Assembly: GCA_964598495.1 (NCBI GenBank)
Contig: CAZRBY010000006.1
Location: forward strand, 1-64,000
From: Cacconaster sp964598495
GTDB lineage: Bacteria > Bacteroidota > Bacteroidia > Bacteroidales > UBA932
DNA: 64,000 nucleotides
Direction: 5' to 3'
Shown here: positions 26,018 to 34,232 of the stretch, piece by piece
Layout of the letters: each line of letters begins with the position of its first letter
Numbering within the stretch: the stretch's first letter is position 1
Made by a program: the position numbers and the translations under genes
Notes under the pieces: model-generated
What the model was told of the DNA's origin: nothing
The model's input: the letters and a program-made list of their open reading frames with translations, nothing else
The model's database searches: none

Positions 26018-26076
26018 ACTTCAAATAACATAGCTCCGAAAAAACAAAAAATTTCTACGCCTATGTTATTTGAAGT
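26018..26076 (-). repeat. Hairpin element copy B between convergent genes
   Basis: A perfect 16-bp stem ACTTCAAATAACATAG (26018-26033) / CTATGTTATTTGAAGT (26061-26076). Read on the minus strand the 27-nt loop contains GCGTAGAAATTTTTTG and TTTTTCGG, the same loop as copies A and C. In this orientation it lies downstream of guaD. Confidence 0.85.
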
Positions 26077-26105
26077 GAATTAAGCCTAATAATATTCTGG
26101 AATAA

Positions 26106-26579
26106 CTAATACTCCACCTTATCCTCCTTCGCCTTCCAGGATTCGAAAACCCGGAGGGCTTCTTTTTCTAATAGGACCTCGGCTTTAAGACGGCGTTCCT
26201 CAGGCGTGAGCTCAAGTTCCTTATATATAAAGGAATCGTCGAAGCCGGCATAGGCAGCGTCGTGCTTGTCGGAGGCGTAGTAGAGTTTGTCAAGATGTGC
26301 CCAATAGATGGCTCCAAGACACATCGGGCAGGGTTCACAGGAAGAATATATTTCGCATCCTTCGAGAACAAATGTGTCAAGCGCTTTGCAGGCGGCACGG
26401 ATTGCATTTACTTCAGCATGGGCGGTAGGATCGCAAGAGGCAGTTACACGATTGCATCCAGTAGCGACCACCTCTCCATCTTTTACAATTACTGCACCGA
26501 AAGGACCTCCCCCGTTTTGTATGTTTTCTAGGGCAAGGTCAATTGCGAGGCGCATGAATTTTTCCTTATAGCTTCTCAT
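26106..26579 (-). CDS. guaD: Guanine deaminase, cytidine-deaminase fold
   Basis: 157 residues. Zinc site: TAHAEVNAI (His54, catalytic Glu56) and CEPCPMC (Cys84, Cys87). The segment AYAGFDDSFIYKELELTPEER closely resembles the Bacillus guanine deaminase (sample shortened: AGFDDSFIYKE) and separates it from tRNA adenosine deaminase TadA. It converts guanine to xanthine and ammonia. Its ATG overlaps the TGA of the fsa gene by one base, so the two are translationally coupled. A broader purine or nucleoside deaminase role is possible. Confidence 0.83.
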   Translation of the reverse strand: MRSYKEKFMRLAIDLALENIQNGGGPFGAVIVKDGEVVATGCNRVTASCDPTAHAEVNAIRAACKALDTFVLEGCEIYSSCEPCPMCLGAIYWAHLDKLYYASDKHDAAYAGFDDSFIYKELELTPEERRLKAEVLLEKEALRVFESWKAKEDKVEY

Positions 26580-27235
26580 CAGCCTTCCATTTTCTTGGCA
26601 TCCGCCACGAATAATTCCACACCTTTATCTGTCAGAGGATGGTTTAGAAGACCCAGAATAGCTTTAAGAGGACATGTTGCAACATCTGCACCTGCCTTCA
26701 TACAATCGATAATGTGCTGAGTATGGCGAATTGAAGCTGCAAGTACCTCTGTCTGATAGCCGTAGTAATTGAACACTTCTACAATTTCCTTAATGAGAGC
26801 AACTCCGTCACTTGAAATGTCATCAAGACGCCCTACAAAAGGAGAAACATAAGTTGCTCCTGCTTTTGCTGCAAGCAAAGCCTGTCCAACTGTGAAAACA
26901 AGTGTACAATTGGTCTTTACACCTCTTTCAGAGAAATATTTCACGGCACGGATGCCATCTTTTGTACATGGAAGTTTTACGGTAATCTGAGGATGAAGCG
27001 CTGCAAGCTCTTCACCTTGATGAATCATATCGTCGTACTCAGTGCCGAATACTTCCGCACTTACGTCACCATCAACGATTTCACATATCTTTTTGTAATG
27101 CGCCTTGATTGCAGCATCGCCTTTGATGCCCTCCTTTGCCATAAGTGAAGGGTTGGTAGTAACTCCGTCCAGGACTCCAAGTTCCTGAGCCTCTTTAATC
27201 TGATCAAGATTAGCAGTATCTATGAAAAATTTCAT
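26579..27235 (-). CDS. fsa: Transaldolase-like fructose-6-phosphate aldolase (TalC/FSA type)
   Basis: 218 residues, the short transaldolase form. FIDTANLDQIKEA, GVTTNPSLMAKEG and the Schiff-base lysine in TVKLPCT (Lys87) are all present. Short-form members act either as transaldolase in the pentose phosphate pathway or as fructose-6-phosphate aldolase, and sequence alone does not separate these. It lies between the dipeptidase gene (27-nt gap) and guaD. Confidence 0.9.
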   Translation of the reverse strand: MKFFIDTANLDQIKEAQELGVLDGVTTNPSLMAKEGIKGDAAIKAHYKKICEIVDGDVSAEVFGTEYDDMIHQGEELAALHPQITVKLPCTKDGIRAVKYFSERGVKTNCTLVFTVGQALLAAKAGATYVSPFVGRLDDISSDGVALIKEIVEVFNYYGYQTEVLAASIRHTQHIIDCMKAGADVATCPLKAILGLLNHPLTDKGVELFVADAKKMEG

Positions 27236-27262
27236 GTGTGTGTTTATGTGATTTTGTTATTA

Positions 27263-28378
27263 TTATTCGTCTGCAAACTTCTGTATGGCATCCATCACAC
27301 GAAAGAAATTGCCCCCGGCAATAGCCTTGATTTCGTGCTCTTTGTAACCGCGCATGCGAAGTTCTATGATTATTCTCTGTATCTTACTAATATCTTCAAG
27401 ACCTTTGGGAGTAGTGTTGATACCATCAAAATCACTTCCAAGTCCGACATGTTTTACTCCAACTAGCTTTACGACATGGTCGATATGATCTACAACCCTT
27501 TTGTACGAGGGTTTCTTGACAGAATTCATCTCGATGACGGACTTTTCAAGTTGCTTCTGAAGCTCAATATTGGACTTGTCCTTACGCCAAGCCTTGTCCG
27601 CTTCATCGAAAATGTCCTCAAGGTCCCAGATCTCAGATGCAGCATACTCATTATCGAGAAAAGCGGGATAAAAATTGATCTGGATCACACCGCCCTTCTC
27701 TGCCAAAGCCATTATCATCTCATCACTCATATTGCGGGGATGAGAGGCAAGTGCACGGCAGCATGAGTGTGTAGCCACTACGGGGACCTTTGAGTATTTA
27801 AGTACATCCCAAAAGGCATCGTCAGAGATATGTGATACGTCAATAAGAATTCCAAGACGGTTACACTCTTCAATTACCTCCTTTCCGAATGGACTGACAC
27901 CGCCCCAACGTTTCTCTTTTGTAGCACAGGAGTCACAAATTTCATTATTCCCTGCGTGTGTCAATGTGAGATACCTTACACCCAAACGGTAAAACATCCT
28001 GAGCAATGAGAGATCTTTCTGTATTGGAGAACCATTTTCCATACCGAGGAAAATAGAAATCAGTCCGTTCTTTTTGTTGCGTTTGGCTTGTGCGGGAGTG
28101 GTGGCGAATGCTACCTTGTCGGGATTCTGCTCAACTGCATCGTAAACCCCTGATATGAGCTCGAAAGCCCTTCTTGTAGACTCGTCCTGGGAGAGAGAGT
28201 TCGATGTATAAATCGCGAAAAAAGAGCCGTTTACTCCTCCCTTCTTCATTTTTGCAAAATCTACGTGAGTAACAGGAAACTTGCCCGGAGTATAGCCTTG
28301 CTGGACCGTCTGCCCGAAATCTGCCCCCTTAACAAGCATCAGTGGAGAGTCACAGTGGGAATCCAATAAGAATATCAT
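27263..28378 (-). CDS. Membrane dipeptidase (renal dipeptidase, peptidase M19)
   Basis: 371 residues from ATG 28378. The longer frame to 28456 reads through the predicted promoter and is rejected. Metal ligands: LLDSHCDSP, the SHIS of LIDVSHISDD, ATHSCCRAL and GLGSDFDG. It cleaves dipeptides, often with broad or D-residue tolerance. No export signal follows the chosen start, so it is probably cytoplasmic. It is the first gene of a dipeptidase-fsa-guaD string. Peptide use fits the amino-acid-fermenting lifestyle seen in the lysine operon. Confidence 0.9.
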   Translation of the reverse strand: MIFLLDSHCDSPLMLVKGADFGQTVQQGYTPGKFPVTHVDFAKMKKGGVNGSFFAIYTSNSLSQDESTRRAFELISGVYDAVEQNPDKVAFATTPAQAKRNKKNGLISIFLGMENGSPIQKDLSLLRMFYRLGVRYLTLTHAGNNEICDSCATKEKRWGGVSPFGKEVIEECNRLGILIDVSHISDDAFWDVLKYSKVPVVATHSCCRALASHPRNMSDEMIMALAEKGGVIQINFYPAFLDNEYAASEIWDLEDIFDEADKAWRKDKSNIELQKQLEKSVIEMNSVKKPSYKRVVDHIDHVVKLVGVKHVGLGSDFDGINTTPKGLEDISKIQRIIIELRMRGYKEHEIKAIAGGNFFRVMDAIQKFADE

Positions 28379-28413
28379 AAAAAAATATTTTTTTGGGTTA
28401 CATAAATAATTCC

Positions 28414-28444
28414 CAAATTTACGAATTATCAAGAAATTGTACAA
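28414..28444 (-). promoter_or_regulatory. Predicted promoter of the dipeptidase gene
   Basis: Minus-strand TTG (28442-28444), 20-nt spacer, TAAATTTG (28414-28421). The predicted start is near 28410, giving a leader of about 32 nt to the ATG at 28378. This supports the internal ATG as true start. Confidence 0.7.
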
Positions 28445-28496
28445 CAGTTGCAACAATTGGAGCGAAGCTCCGTTTTATATTATAGAAAAGAGAGTG

Positions 28497-28994
28497 ATGA
28501 CACAGAAAGAGATTAAGAAGTTTTACGACACTCACTACAGGCGACTTTTCAACGCAAGTTACAGGATAGTAGGTAACGGTGCAGACGCTGAGGAGATAAT
28601 GCATGACACGTTACTGCGTTTTTTACAGATGGATACCCCGCCTGCAGAACCTGCCCAAATTTCTGCCTGGCTCATACGCACCTGTATCAGAAGGTCTATA
28701 GACAGATTGAGGGTCATCAAAAGGGAGCAGATTTTCAAAGATAGTTATGAAGAACCTGAAAATCTTTCCGGCGAAGAGAGTGCGGAAATAGCGATTTCCA
28801 CTAAAGAAGAGGTAAAACGCGTCAGAGAGGCCCTGGAAACGATGAAAGATCCCTACAGGCTGGTATTGACACTCTCACTTTTCGAGGGAATGGATTATCA
28901 GGAGATTGCCCAGATTACCGGGCAGAAAGAGGTGACGATACGATCCCAGTTTTGTAGAGGAAAGGCAACACTATTAAAAATATTGCAACAATGA
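28497..28994 (+). CDS. ECF-type RNA polymerase sigma factor
   Basis: 165 residues from ATG 28497, preceded by GAGAG. Region 2 is FYDTHYRRLFNASYRIVGN with DAEEIMHDTLLRF, and region 4 is PYRLVLTLSLFEGMDYQEIAQITG with VTIRSQFCRGKATL. The longer frame to 28437 contributes only intergenic sequence. It directs transcription of an extracytoplasmic response regulon. The stop overlaps the following anti-sigma-like gene (ATGA). A short inverted repeat GGAGC-GAA-GCTCC followed by TTTTAT sits 25 nt before the start. Confidence 0.9.
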   Translation: MTQKEIKKFYDTHYRRLFNASYRIVGNGADAEEIMHDTLLRFLQMDTPPAEPAQISAWLIRTCIRRSIDRLRVIKREQIFKDSYEEPENLSGEESAEIAISTKEEVKRVREALETMKDPYRLVLTLSLFEGMDYQEIAQITGQKEVTIRSQFCRGKATLLKILQQ

Positions 28995-29539
28995 GAGAGT
29001 TAGACGACATAAGTGAGATCCTTGACGACATGGAGCCTGCAGAGGGTCATTTCGACAGGTTTATGGAGAAAGCCAATCCCCCCAAGAGGATTGAATTCCA
29101 GAGGAATAATCCACGCAAACGGATATTCTGGAAAGCTGTGCTCTTCCCTGTAGCCGCATCGGTAATGATGATTTTCGGAGCCAATCTGCTTATCAGGATT
29201 ATGAGCATAAATAGTGAGAGTTTCTCTAAGACCGTGTCAGTTATGGAAGATCCGCAGGATATCTACAATGCCTATATGGATGTGGTAAGAGATAGTTATG
29301 AGTATCTATCGTCACTGACAGCTTATGCACCTAATAACGGAGCGAATGAGCATTTTAACACTCTGGAAAGCATCACATCCGAGTATATCCCTCTTTTGGA
29401 AGTCCTTCCTGACGAGATTAGTGAGCAAGAAAAGGCAGAAATTCTCAAAGAATACTATAGCCGGAGAGTAGAAAGCGTGGTTGAACTCCGGAAATATGTG
29501 GCATCACTCACACAACGCCGGATTCAGCACCTGCAATAG
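28991..29539 (+). CDS. Single-pass membrane protein, likely anti-sigma factor partner
   Basis: 182 residues. About 50 hydrophilic N-terminal residues, one membrane segment near 52-72 (AVLFPVAASVMMIFGANLLI), then about 110 residues that would be periplasmic with no family I recognise. The position, a 4-nt overlap with the sigma gene, and the topology suit an anti-sigma factor, but the zinc-type motif of classical anti-sigma domains is missing. The role is inferred from context only. Confidence 0.6.
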   Translation: MRELDDISEILDDMEPAEGHFDRFMEKANPPKRIEFQRNNPRKRIFWKAVLFPVAASVMMIFGANLLIRIMSINSESFSKTVSVMEDPQDIYNAYMDVVRDSYEYLSSLTAYAPNNGANEHFNTLESITSEYIPLLEVLPDEISEQEKAEILKEYYSRRVESVVELRKYVASLTQRRIQHLQ

Positions 29540-29586
29540 CAACAATAAAAACAACAAGAATAACAAAAACAACTAAAACAACTAAA

Positions 29587-30471
29587 ATGAAACGTATTTT
29601 ACTAACATTTGCCGCAATTATCGGCTTTATTCTTACAAGCAATGCACAAACTGTAAAAAATTATGATTATCAAGGTTTTGATGGACTCGACATCTCTCAT
29701 TGGTTTGATGTGGAGGTAATACGGGGCAATACCTACTCCATTGTTATCGAAGTCAGCGACGATCTTGAGAAATATCTTTTAGTGAAGGATTCCAAAGGGA
29801 CTCTTACCATAGGACTTGACAATCCCAGCAAGAAGGTGCTAAAAAATCAAAACAAACTTGCCAGAGCGACAATCACTATGCCGGTTCTCACCAAGCTCAC
29901 GCTTTCAGGAGCATCTAAATTTCACACCAACGATCAATTTGACTGCGGAAAAAACAGATTCGTGATGAAACTCAGCGGTGCCAGCTTAGTCTATGGATTG
30001 AATGTAGTTGCTAAAGAGACCCAGATTTCAATAAACGGGGCATCTACTGTGAGAGATATCAAGGGTGACTTCCTAGAGGCCGACATCAAGGTATCAGGAG
30101 CAAGCAAATTGTATGGCAATATTTCGGCAGACGAACTTGACATTGAGATTTCCGGTGCATCAAAAGCTGAAGTGAATGGAGAATTCGAAAAGGTTGATCT
30201 CGAGTGCAGCGGTGCTTCAAAAGCACTCCTATCCGGTACCGCTGATGAAGTATCCCTAGAAGGTAGCGGTGTCAGCTCTATCGTGGCTGAAGATATGAAA
30301 GTCAAAGATGCGGAAATCGACCTTTCAGGTACAGCTAAAGCAAGCATCTATGTGACAAGACGTCTTAATGTGGAGTGTTCCGGAGCATCTTCCTGCGCTT
30401 ACAAGGCAGACAAGTCAATAAGCATCACATCTGAAGTCAGTCGCGGATCCAGTCTTCGACGCATTGACTAG
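29587..30471 (+). CDS. Secreted GIN-domain (DUF2807) protein
   Basis: 294 residues. Signal peptide MKRILLTFAAIIGFILTSNAQ without lipobox. The rest is a series of SGASK-type repeats (LSGASKFHT, VSGASKLYG, ISGASKAEV, CSGASKALL, CSGASSCAY), a striking regular pattern of the DUF2807 beta-solenoid head, about one turn per 20 residues. Probably exported to periplasm or surface. It follows the sigma and anti-sigma-like genes (47-nt gap) and may be their target. The end overlaps rlmB on the opposite strand by 4 nt. Confidence 0.85.
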   Translation: MKRILLTFAAIIGFILTSNAQTVKNYDYQGFDGLDISHWFDVEVIRGNTYSIVIEVSDDLEKYLLVKDSKGTLTIGLDNPSKKVLKNQNKLARATITMPVLTKLTLSGASKFHTNDQFDCGKNRFVMKLSGASLVYGLNVVAKETQISINGASTVRDIKGDFLEADIKVSGASKLYGNISADELDIEISGASKAEVNGEFEKVDLECSGASKALLSGTADEVSLEGSGVSSIVAEDMKVKDAEIDLSGTAKASIYVTRRLNVECSGASSCAYKADKSISITSEVSRGSSLRRID

Positions 30472-31229
30472 ATTTTAGGCATTCTCTGCCTAACTGCTTC
30501 GAAAAGCACTATGGCAGTGGCTACGGAGACGTTGAGGGAACCGATTTGACCTAACATTGGAATCGCTGCCTTAACATTACAGAGCGAAAGTACCGAATCG
30601 GAAATACCCTTACCTTCAGAACCCATAACGATTACGGTCGGCTGAGTTAAATCCACATCGTAGATTGAACAGCCGGCCTTTTCTGTTGCACCTACAACAT
30701 GGAAACCGGCATCAATCAACCAATACAAAGGAATACGCAGGTTGGGGACCTTGCAAACAGGTACTCTGAGAAGAGCTCCTGATGATGTTTTGATCGCATC
30801 GGCATTAATGGCGGCTCCGCCCTTGGCAGGAAGTATCACTCCGCTTACCCCTGCACACTCCGCACTTCTGACTATTGCACCGAAATTACGCACATCGCTA
30901 ACTCCGTCAAGCATTAAAAAAATGGGAGCAGAAGAGACTGCAAGCGCTTTTTCAACGACATCCTCGAATGGCAGATAATCAATCTGCGACATATAGCCGA
31001 TAACTCCCTGATGCGCACCGCGATATAATTTGTTCATCTTTTCTCCGGGTACAAACTGAAAAGGAATCTCGTTTTGCTTTACCAGATCCAACAGTGCCCT
31101 GAACTTATCTCCTTCAAGACCCTGCTTAAATAGAATTTTTTCAAATTTTCTGCCTGTTTTAATTGCTTCATGCACGGGGTTAATACCGAACAGATAGGGT
31201 TGCTTCTTTTCTTCCATTGTGTAAATCAT
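30468..31229 (-). CDS. rlmB: TrmH-family 23S rRNA (guanosine-2'-O-)-methyltransferase
   Basis: 253 residues. The N-terminal substrate-binding domain begins YLFGINPVHEAI, and SPOUT-knot motifs are LMLDGVSDVRNFGAIVRSAE, VIVMGSEGKGIS and LNVSVATAIVLFEAVRQR. It methylates the ribose of a guanosine in 23S rRNA. The ATG at 31229 overlaps the stop of the ABC-F gene (ATGA), favouring coupled translation; an alternative ATG at 31217 would give MEEKKQPYLFG. The exact target (G2251) is inferred by family. Confidence 0.88.
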   Translation of the reverse strand: MIYTMEEKKQPYLFGINPVHEAIKTGRKFEKILFKQGLEGDKFRALLDLVKQNEIPFQFVPGEKMNKLYRGAHQGVIGYMSQIDYLPFEDVVEKALAVSSAPIFLMLDGVSDVRNFGAIVRSAECAGVSGVILPAKGGAAINADAIKTSSGALLRVPVCKVPNLRIPLYWLIDAGFHVVGATEKAGCSIYDVDLTQPTVIVMGSEGKGISDSVLSLCNVKAAIPMLGQIGSLNVSVATAIVLFEAVRQRMPKI

Positions 31230-33148
31230 ATTGTGAGGGATGCCCATTCATCCATTTTTGTCTCAAGATTTAATTTGAGATAATGATACTTGTTTGTGAG
31301 TTCCACTATATCGTCTTCCGGAGAGGGTGATGCAAGGATTTTTTCCACAGCAGATATCTCTTCCTCCAGAGATGATATTTCATCTTCCAGCCGTTGTTGG
31401 CGATTTTTTATTCTACGTTCCTCCCTCGAGAGGTATTTCTGTGCCTCATAAGTGGATATCTTTTCCTTCTTTGGCTCGGGTGCAGCCTGAGAAGAGGGGG
31501 CCTGCTTGATTTCTATATCCCTGAGCGAACTTATCTTTTTGCGGTAGAGAAAATCATCCACTCCTCCGAGGTGTTCCTTTACCTGCCCGTCAGCAAACTC
31601 ATAAATCTTCTCCACCAGCCCATCAAGAAAGTCTCTATCATGTGAAACTATAATAAGAGTGCCGTCATATTTCTGCAGCGCCTGTTTTAGTACATCCTTT
31701 GAACGAAGATCCATATGGTTGGTAGGCTCGTCAAGCGCAAGCAGATTGTAGGGGTGCAATATGAGCTTTGCCATGGCCAGTCTTGAACGTTCACCGCCAC
31801 TGAGCACTGACACCTTTTTATCTATATCGTCTCCTCTGAAGAGAAAAGCGCCAAGTATGTCCCTCAGCCTGGTCCTAATATCTCCCACTGCGATCTTCTC
31901 CAGAGTACCGTACACGGTATCTTTTTTGTCCAATAAATCCTCCTGATTTTGCGCAAAGTAGCCTATCTTCACATTATACCCAACCTGCGCCTCACCTTCA
32001 AAAGGCTCAAGCCGGCCGGTAAGCAGGCGCATTACGGTGGTCTTACCCTCGCCGTTACGCCCTACGAAGGCCACCTTCTCCCCTCTTCTGATTGTGATAT
32101 TGGCTCCATGCAGCACAATTTTCTTCTTGGGCTTTGAGTAGCCGATGGTTGCATCCTTGAGGGAAAACACCAAATCTCCGGAGCGTGGCGCAGAGGGAAA
32201 TCTGACGGTAATTGTGCTCAAATCCTCCTCATCTATCTCTATACGCTCGAGTTTTTCCAACTGTTTGATTCTGGATTGCACCTGATTGCTCTTTGTAGGC
32301 TTGTAGCGAAATTTCTCTATAAATTCCTCGCTCTTTTCAATAAGGCGCTGCTGGTTGTCGTAGGCGGCGCGCTGCTGGGCAATTCTCTCCTTTCGCAACT
32401 CCACAAATTGGGAGTAAGGCACTTTATAATCGTAAATTTTGCCCAGCATCACCTCTACAGTACGGTTGGTGCAGTTGTCGAGGAATCTGCGGTCGTGTGA
32501 TATTAGAACTAAAGCACCTGAAAAGTTCTTGAGGTACTCCTCTAACCACTGAATGGATTCGATATCGAGGTGGTTTGTCGGTTCATCCAATAGCAATATA
32601 TCGGGGTTACGCAGGAGAATTTTAGCCAATTCTATGCGCATGTTCCAGCCGTGGCTTAATGTGTGTGTCATTCTGTCGAGTTCATCTTTGCGGAAACCCA
32701 GTCCGAGAAGGGTTTTCTCTGCCTGCACATGTGGGGATTCAAGGGAGTAAATCCTGAGTCTATCGCTGGTTTCATTTAATTCGACTATCAGTTTGTGGTA
32801 CTCTTTCGACTCATAGTCAGTGCGATTTGCGAGCTCATGTGAAATTTGATCCAGACGCGTATTAAGCTCTTTGAGCTCCGCAAATGCAGTCATAGTCTCG
32901 TCAATGACGCTTTTATCGCGGGCATGCTTCATTATCTGAGGAAGATAACCAACTTTCCGATCAGAGGGCATCGAAACCTTGCCCGATGAGGGCGACTGAA
33001 GGCCCATGATGAGTTTAAGAATGGTGGATTTGCCTGCTCCGTTTTTGCCGACGAGACCTACTTTCTCTTTGTCGCTTATATGAAAATTGATAGTGTCCAG
33101 AAGAGTGAATCCCCCGAATGAGACAGTAAGATCACTGATCGATATCAC
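31226..33148 (-). CDS. ABC-F family ATPase (ribosome-associated type)
   Basis: 640 residues with two ATPase domains and no membrane segments. First Walker A is GKNGAGKSTILK, second GRNGEGKTTVMR; Walker B LLLDEPTNHLD and LALDEPTNHMD. The second signature is LSGGERSRLAMAK, while the first reads LSHGWNMRIELAK, with histidine in place of the usual glycine (about residue 166). A coiled-coil C-terminal tail (about 565-630) is present. ABC-F proteins act on the ribosome in translation or antibiotic protection, not in transport. It overlaps tatC and rlmB by a few nt. Confidence 0.9.
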   Translation of the reverse strand: MISISDLTVSFGGFTLLDTINFHISDKEKVGLVGKNGAGKSTILKLIMGLQSPSSGKVSMPSDRKVGYLPQIMKHARDKSVIDETMTAFAELKELNTRLDQISHELANRTDYESKEYHKLIVELNETSDRLRIYSLESPHVQAEKTLLGLGFRKDELDRMTHTLSHGWNMRIELAKILLRNPDILLLDEPTNHLDIESIQWLEEYLKNFSGALVLISHDRRFLDNCTNRTVEVMLGKIYDYKVPYSQFVELRKERIAQQRAAYDNQQRLIEKSEEFIEKFRYKPTKSNQVQSRIKQLEKLERIEIDEEDLSTITVRFPSAPRSGDLVFSLKDATIGYSKPKKKIVLHGANITIRRGEKVAFVGRNGEGKTTVMRLLTGRLEPFEGEAQVGYNVKIGYFAQNQEDLLDKKDTVYGTLEKIAVGDIRTRLRDILGAFLFRGDDIDKKVSVLSGGERSRLAMAKLILHPYNLLALDEPTNHMDLRSKDVLKQALQKYDGTLIIVSHDRDFLDGLVEKIYEFADGQVKEHLGGVDDFLYRKKISSLRDIEIKQAPSSQAAPEPKKEKISTYEAQKYLSREERRIKNRQQRLEDEISSLEEEISAVEKILASPSPEDDIVELTNKYHYLKLNLETKMDEWASLTI

Positions 33149-33966
33149 GCTTCACCTCCCGAGGCATCAGCTGCAATTTGATCCTCTTCTGATTTTCCGG
33201 ACCTGCAAACCAGAATACTAACCTCATAGAGACAGTAGAGTGGGATTGCCACAAAGAAAAGTGTCACTGCATCTCCGGAGGGGGTGATCAGTGCCGCAAC
33301 GATGAGAAGTATCACGATAGCGTGTTTGCGGTACTTCTTCAGAAACTCTTTTGTAATGATTCCAAATCTTGAAAGTACCGCTGCAAGAGCCGGCATTTCG
33401 AAAACAATCCCCATAATGAGAATCAACGAAACAAACATCCCGATATAGGAGTTGAGCGATATCTGGTTGGGGACATCCGGTGAAACCTGATATGTGCCGA
33501 GAAATCTCACAGTCAGCGGAAAAACCAGCAGATAGCCTACGGCAATCCCAACATAAAAAAGAATACCCGCAAATCCAAATGCACGCCTTACAACCCTTTT
33601 TTCATTGTCGTAAAGCGCGGGGCGTACAAAGGTCCATATTTGGTAAAAGATAAAGGGCATCGCTACAATCAATGCGACATAAAGAGATACCCTGATATGG
33701 GTAAAAAATTGAGCCGCCATCTCGATATTGATCAGCTCAATCGAAAACTCACCTATCGGTCCCGAACCAAAAAGAGCGAGCATGTAATTTAACAGCCGGT
33801 AAAGACAAAACTCAGATGTAAGTGGCGCAAATATGATGTTACCGAAAATCGTCTCCTTAAAAAAGAAGGCGACGATCATCAGCACCGCGAGCACTGCAAC
33901 AGAGCGAAAAAGTACTTTCCGCAACTCGTCGAGATGCTCCCAAAAGGACATATTGCTGCTTCCCAT
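33145..33966 (-). CDS. tatC: Sec-independent protein translocase subunit TatC
   Basis: 273 residues, about six membrane segments. It begins MSFWEHLDELRKVLFRS after a short MGSSN extension, the conserved TatC N-terminal stretch that binds twin-arginine signals. FRPALYDNEKR-like TFVRPALYDNEKRVV matches the family. Inner-membrane receptor of the Tat pathway. TatA is encoded 20 nt upstream, and the stop overlaps the ABC-F start. The C-terminal tail is hydrophilic (SGKSEEDQIAADASGG). Confidence 0.95.
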   Translation of the reverse strand: MGSSNMSFWEHLDELRKVLFRSVAVLAVLMIVAFFFKETIFGNIIFAPLTSEFCLYRLLNYMLALFGSGPIGEFSIELINIEMAAQFFTHIRVSLYVALIVAMPFIFYQIWTFVRPALYDNEKRVVRRAFGFAGILFYVGIAVGYLLVFPLTVRFLGTYQVSPDVPNQISLNSYIGMFVSLILIMGIVFEMPALAAVLSRFGIITKEFLKKYRKHAIVILLIVAALITPSGDAVTLFFVAIPLYCLYEVSILVCRSGKSEEDQIAADASGGEA

Positions 33967-33986
33967 CAGAATACCGGTGAGGGAGT

Positions 33987-34202
33987 CTATTTCTGTTCCT
34001 TCTCTACATTCTTGGAGTCTTCGTCCATTCCCTTCACCTCATTCTCCACGTCCTTCATTCCCTCCTTGAAACTGCGGACACCTTTTCCAAGTCCCTTCAT
34101 AAGTTCGGGAATCTTTCTGCCTCCGAAAAGAAGAAGTACAATAAAGGCGATGATCAGAATTTCCTGCCAGCCGAATGATCCGAATAATAACAAGTTTCTC
34201 AT
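33987..34202 (-). CDS. tatA: Sec-independent protein translocase subunit TatA
   Basis: 71 residues: one N-terminal membrane helix (GWQEILIIAFIVLLLFGGRK), then an amphipathic helix IPELMKGLGKGVRSFKEG and an acidic tail, the exact TatA/E layout. It oligomerises to form the pore for folded proteins. It lies 31 nt after valS and 20 nt before tatC. No separate tatB is visible here, as usual for this phylum. Confidence 0.95.
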   Translation of the reverse strand: MRNLLLFGSFGWQEILIIAFIVLLLFGGRKIPELMKGLGKGVRSFKEGMKDVENEVKGMDEDSKNVEKEQK

Positions 34203-34232
34203 TTTGTGTGGGTATTATATTAGTCTGTCTAA

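Noticed and set aside
28459..28471. Terminator GGAGC-GAA-GCTCC before the sigma gene
   Set aside because: Stem of only 5 bp and just 25 nt from the sigma start; too weak to call.
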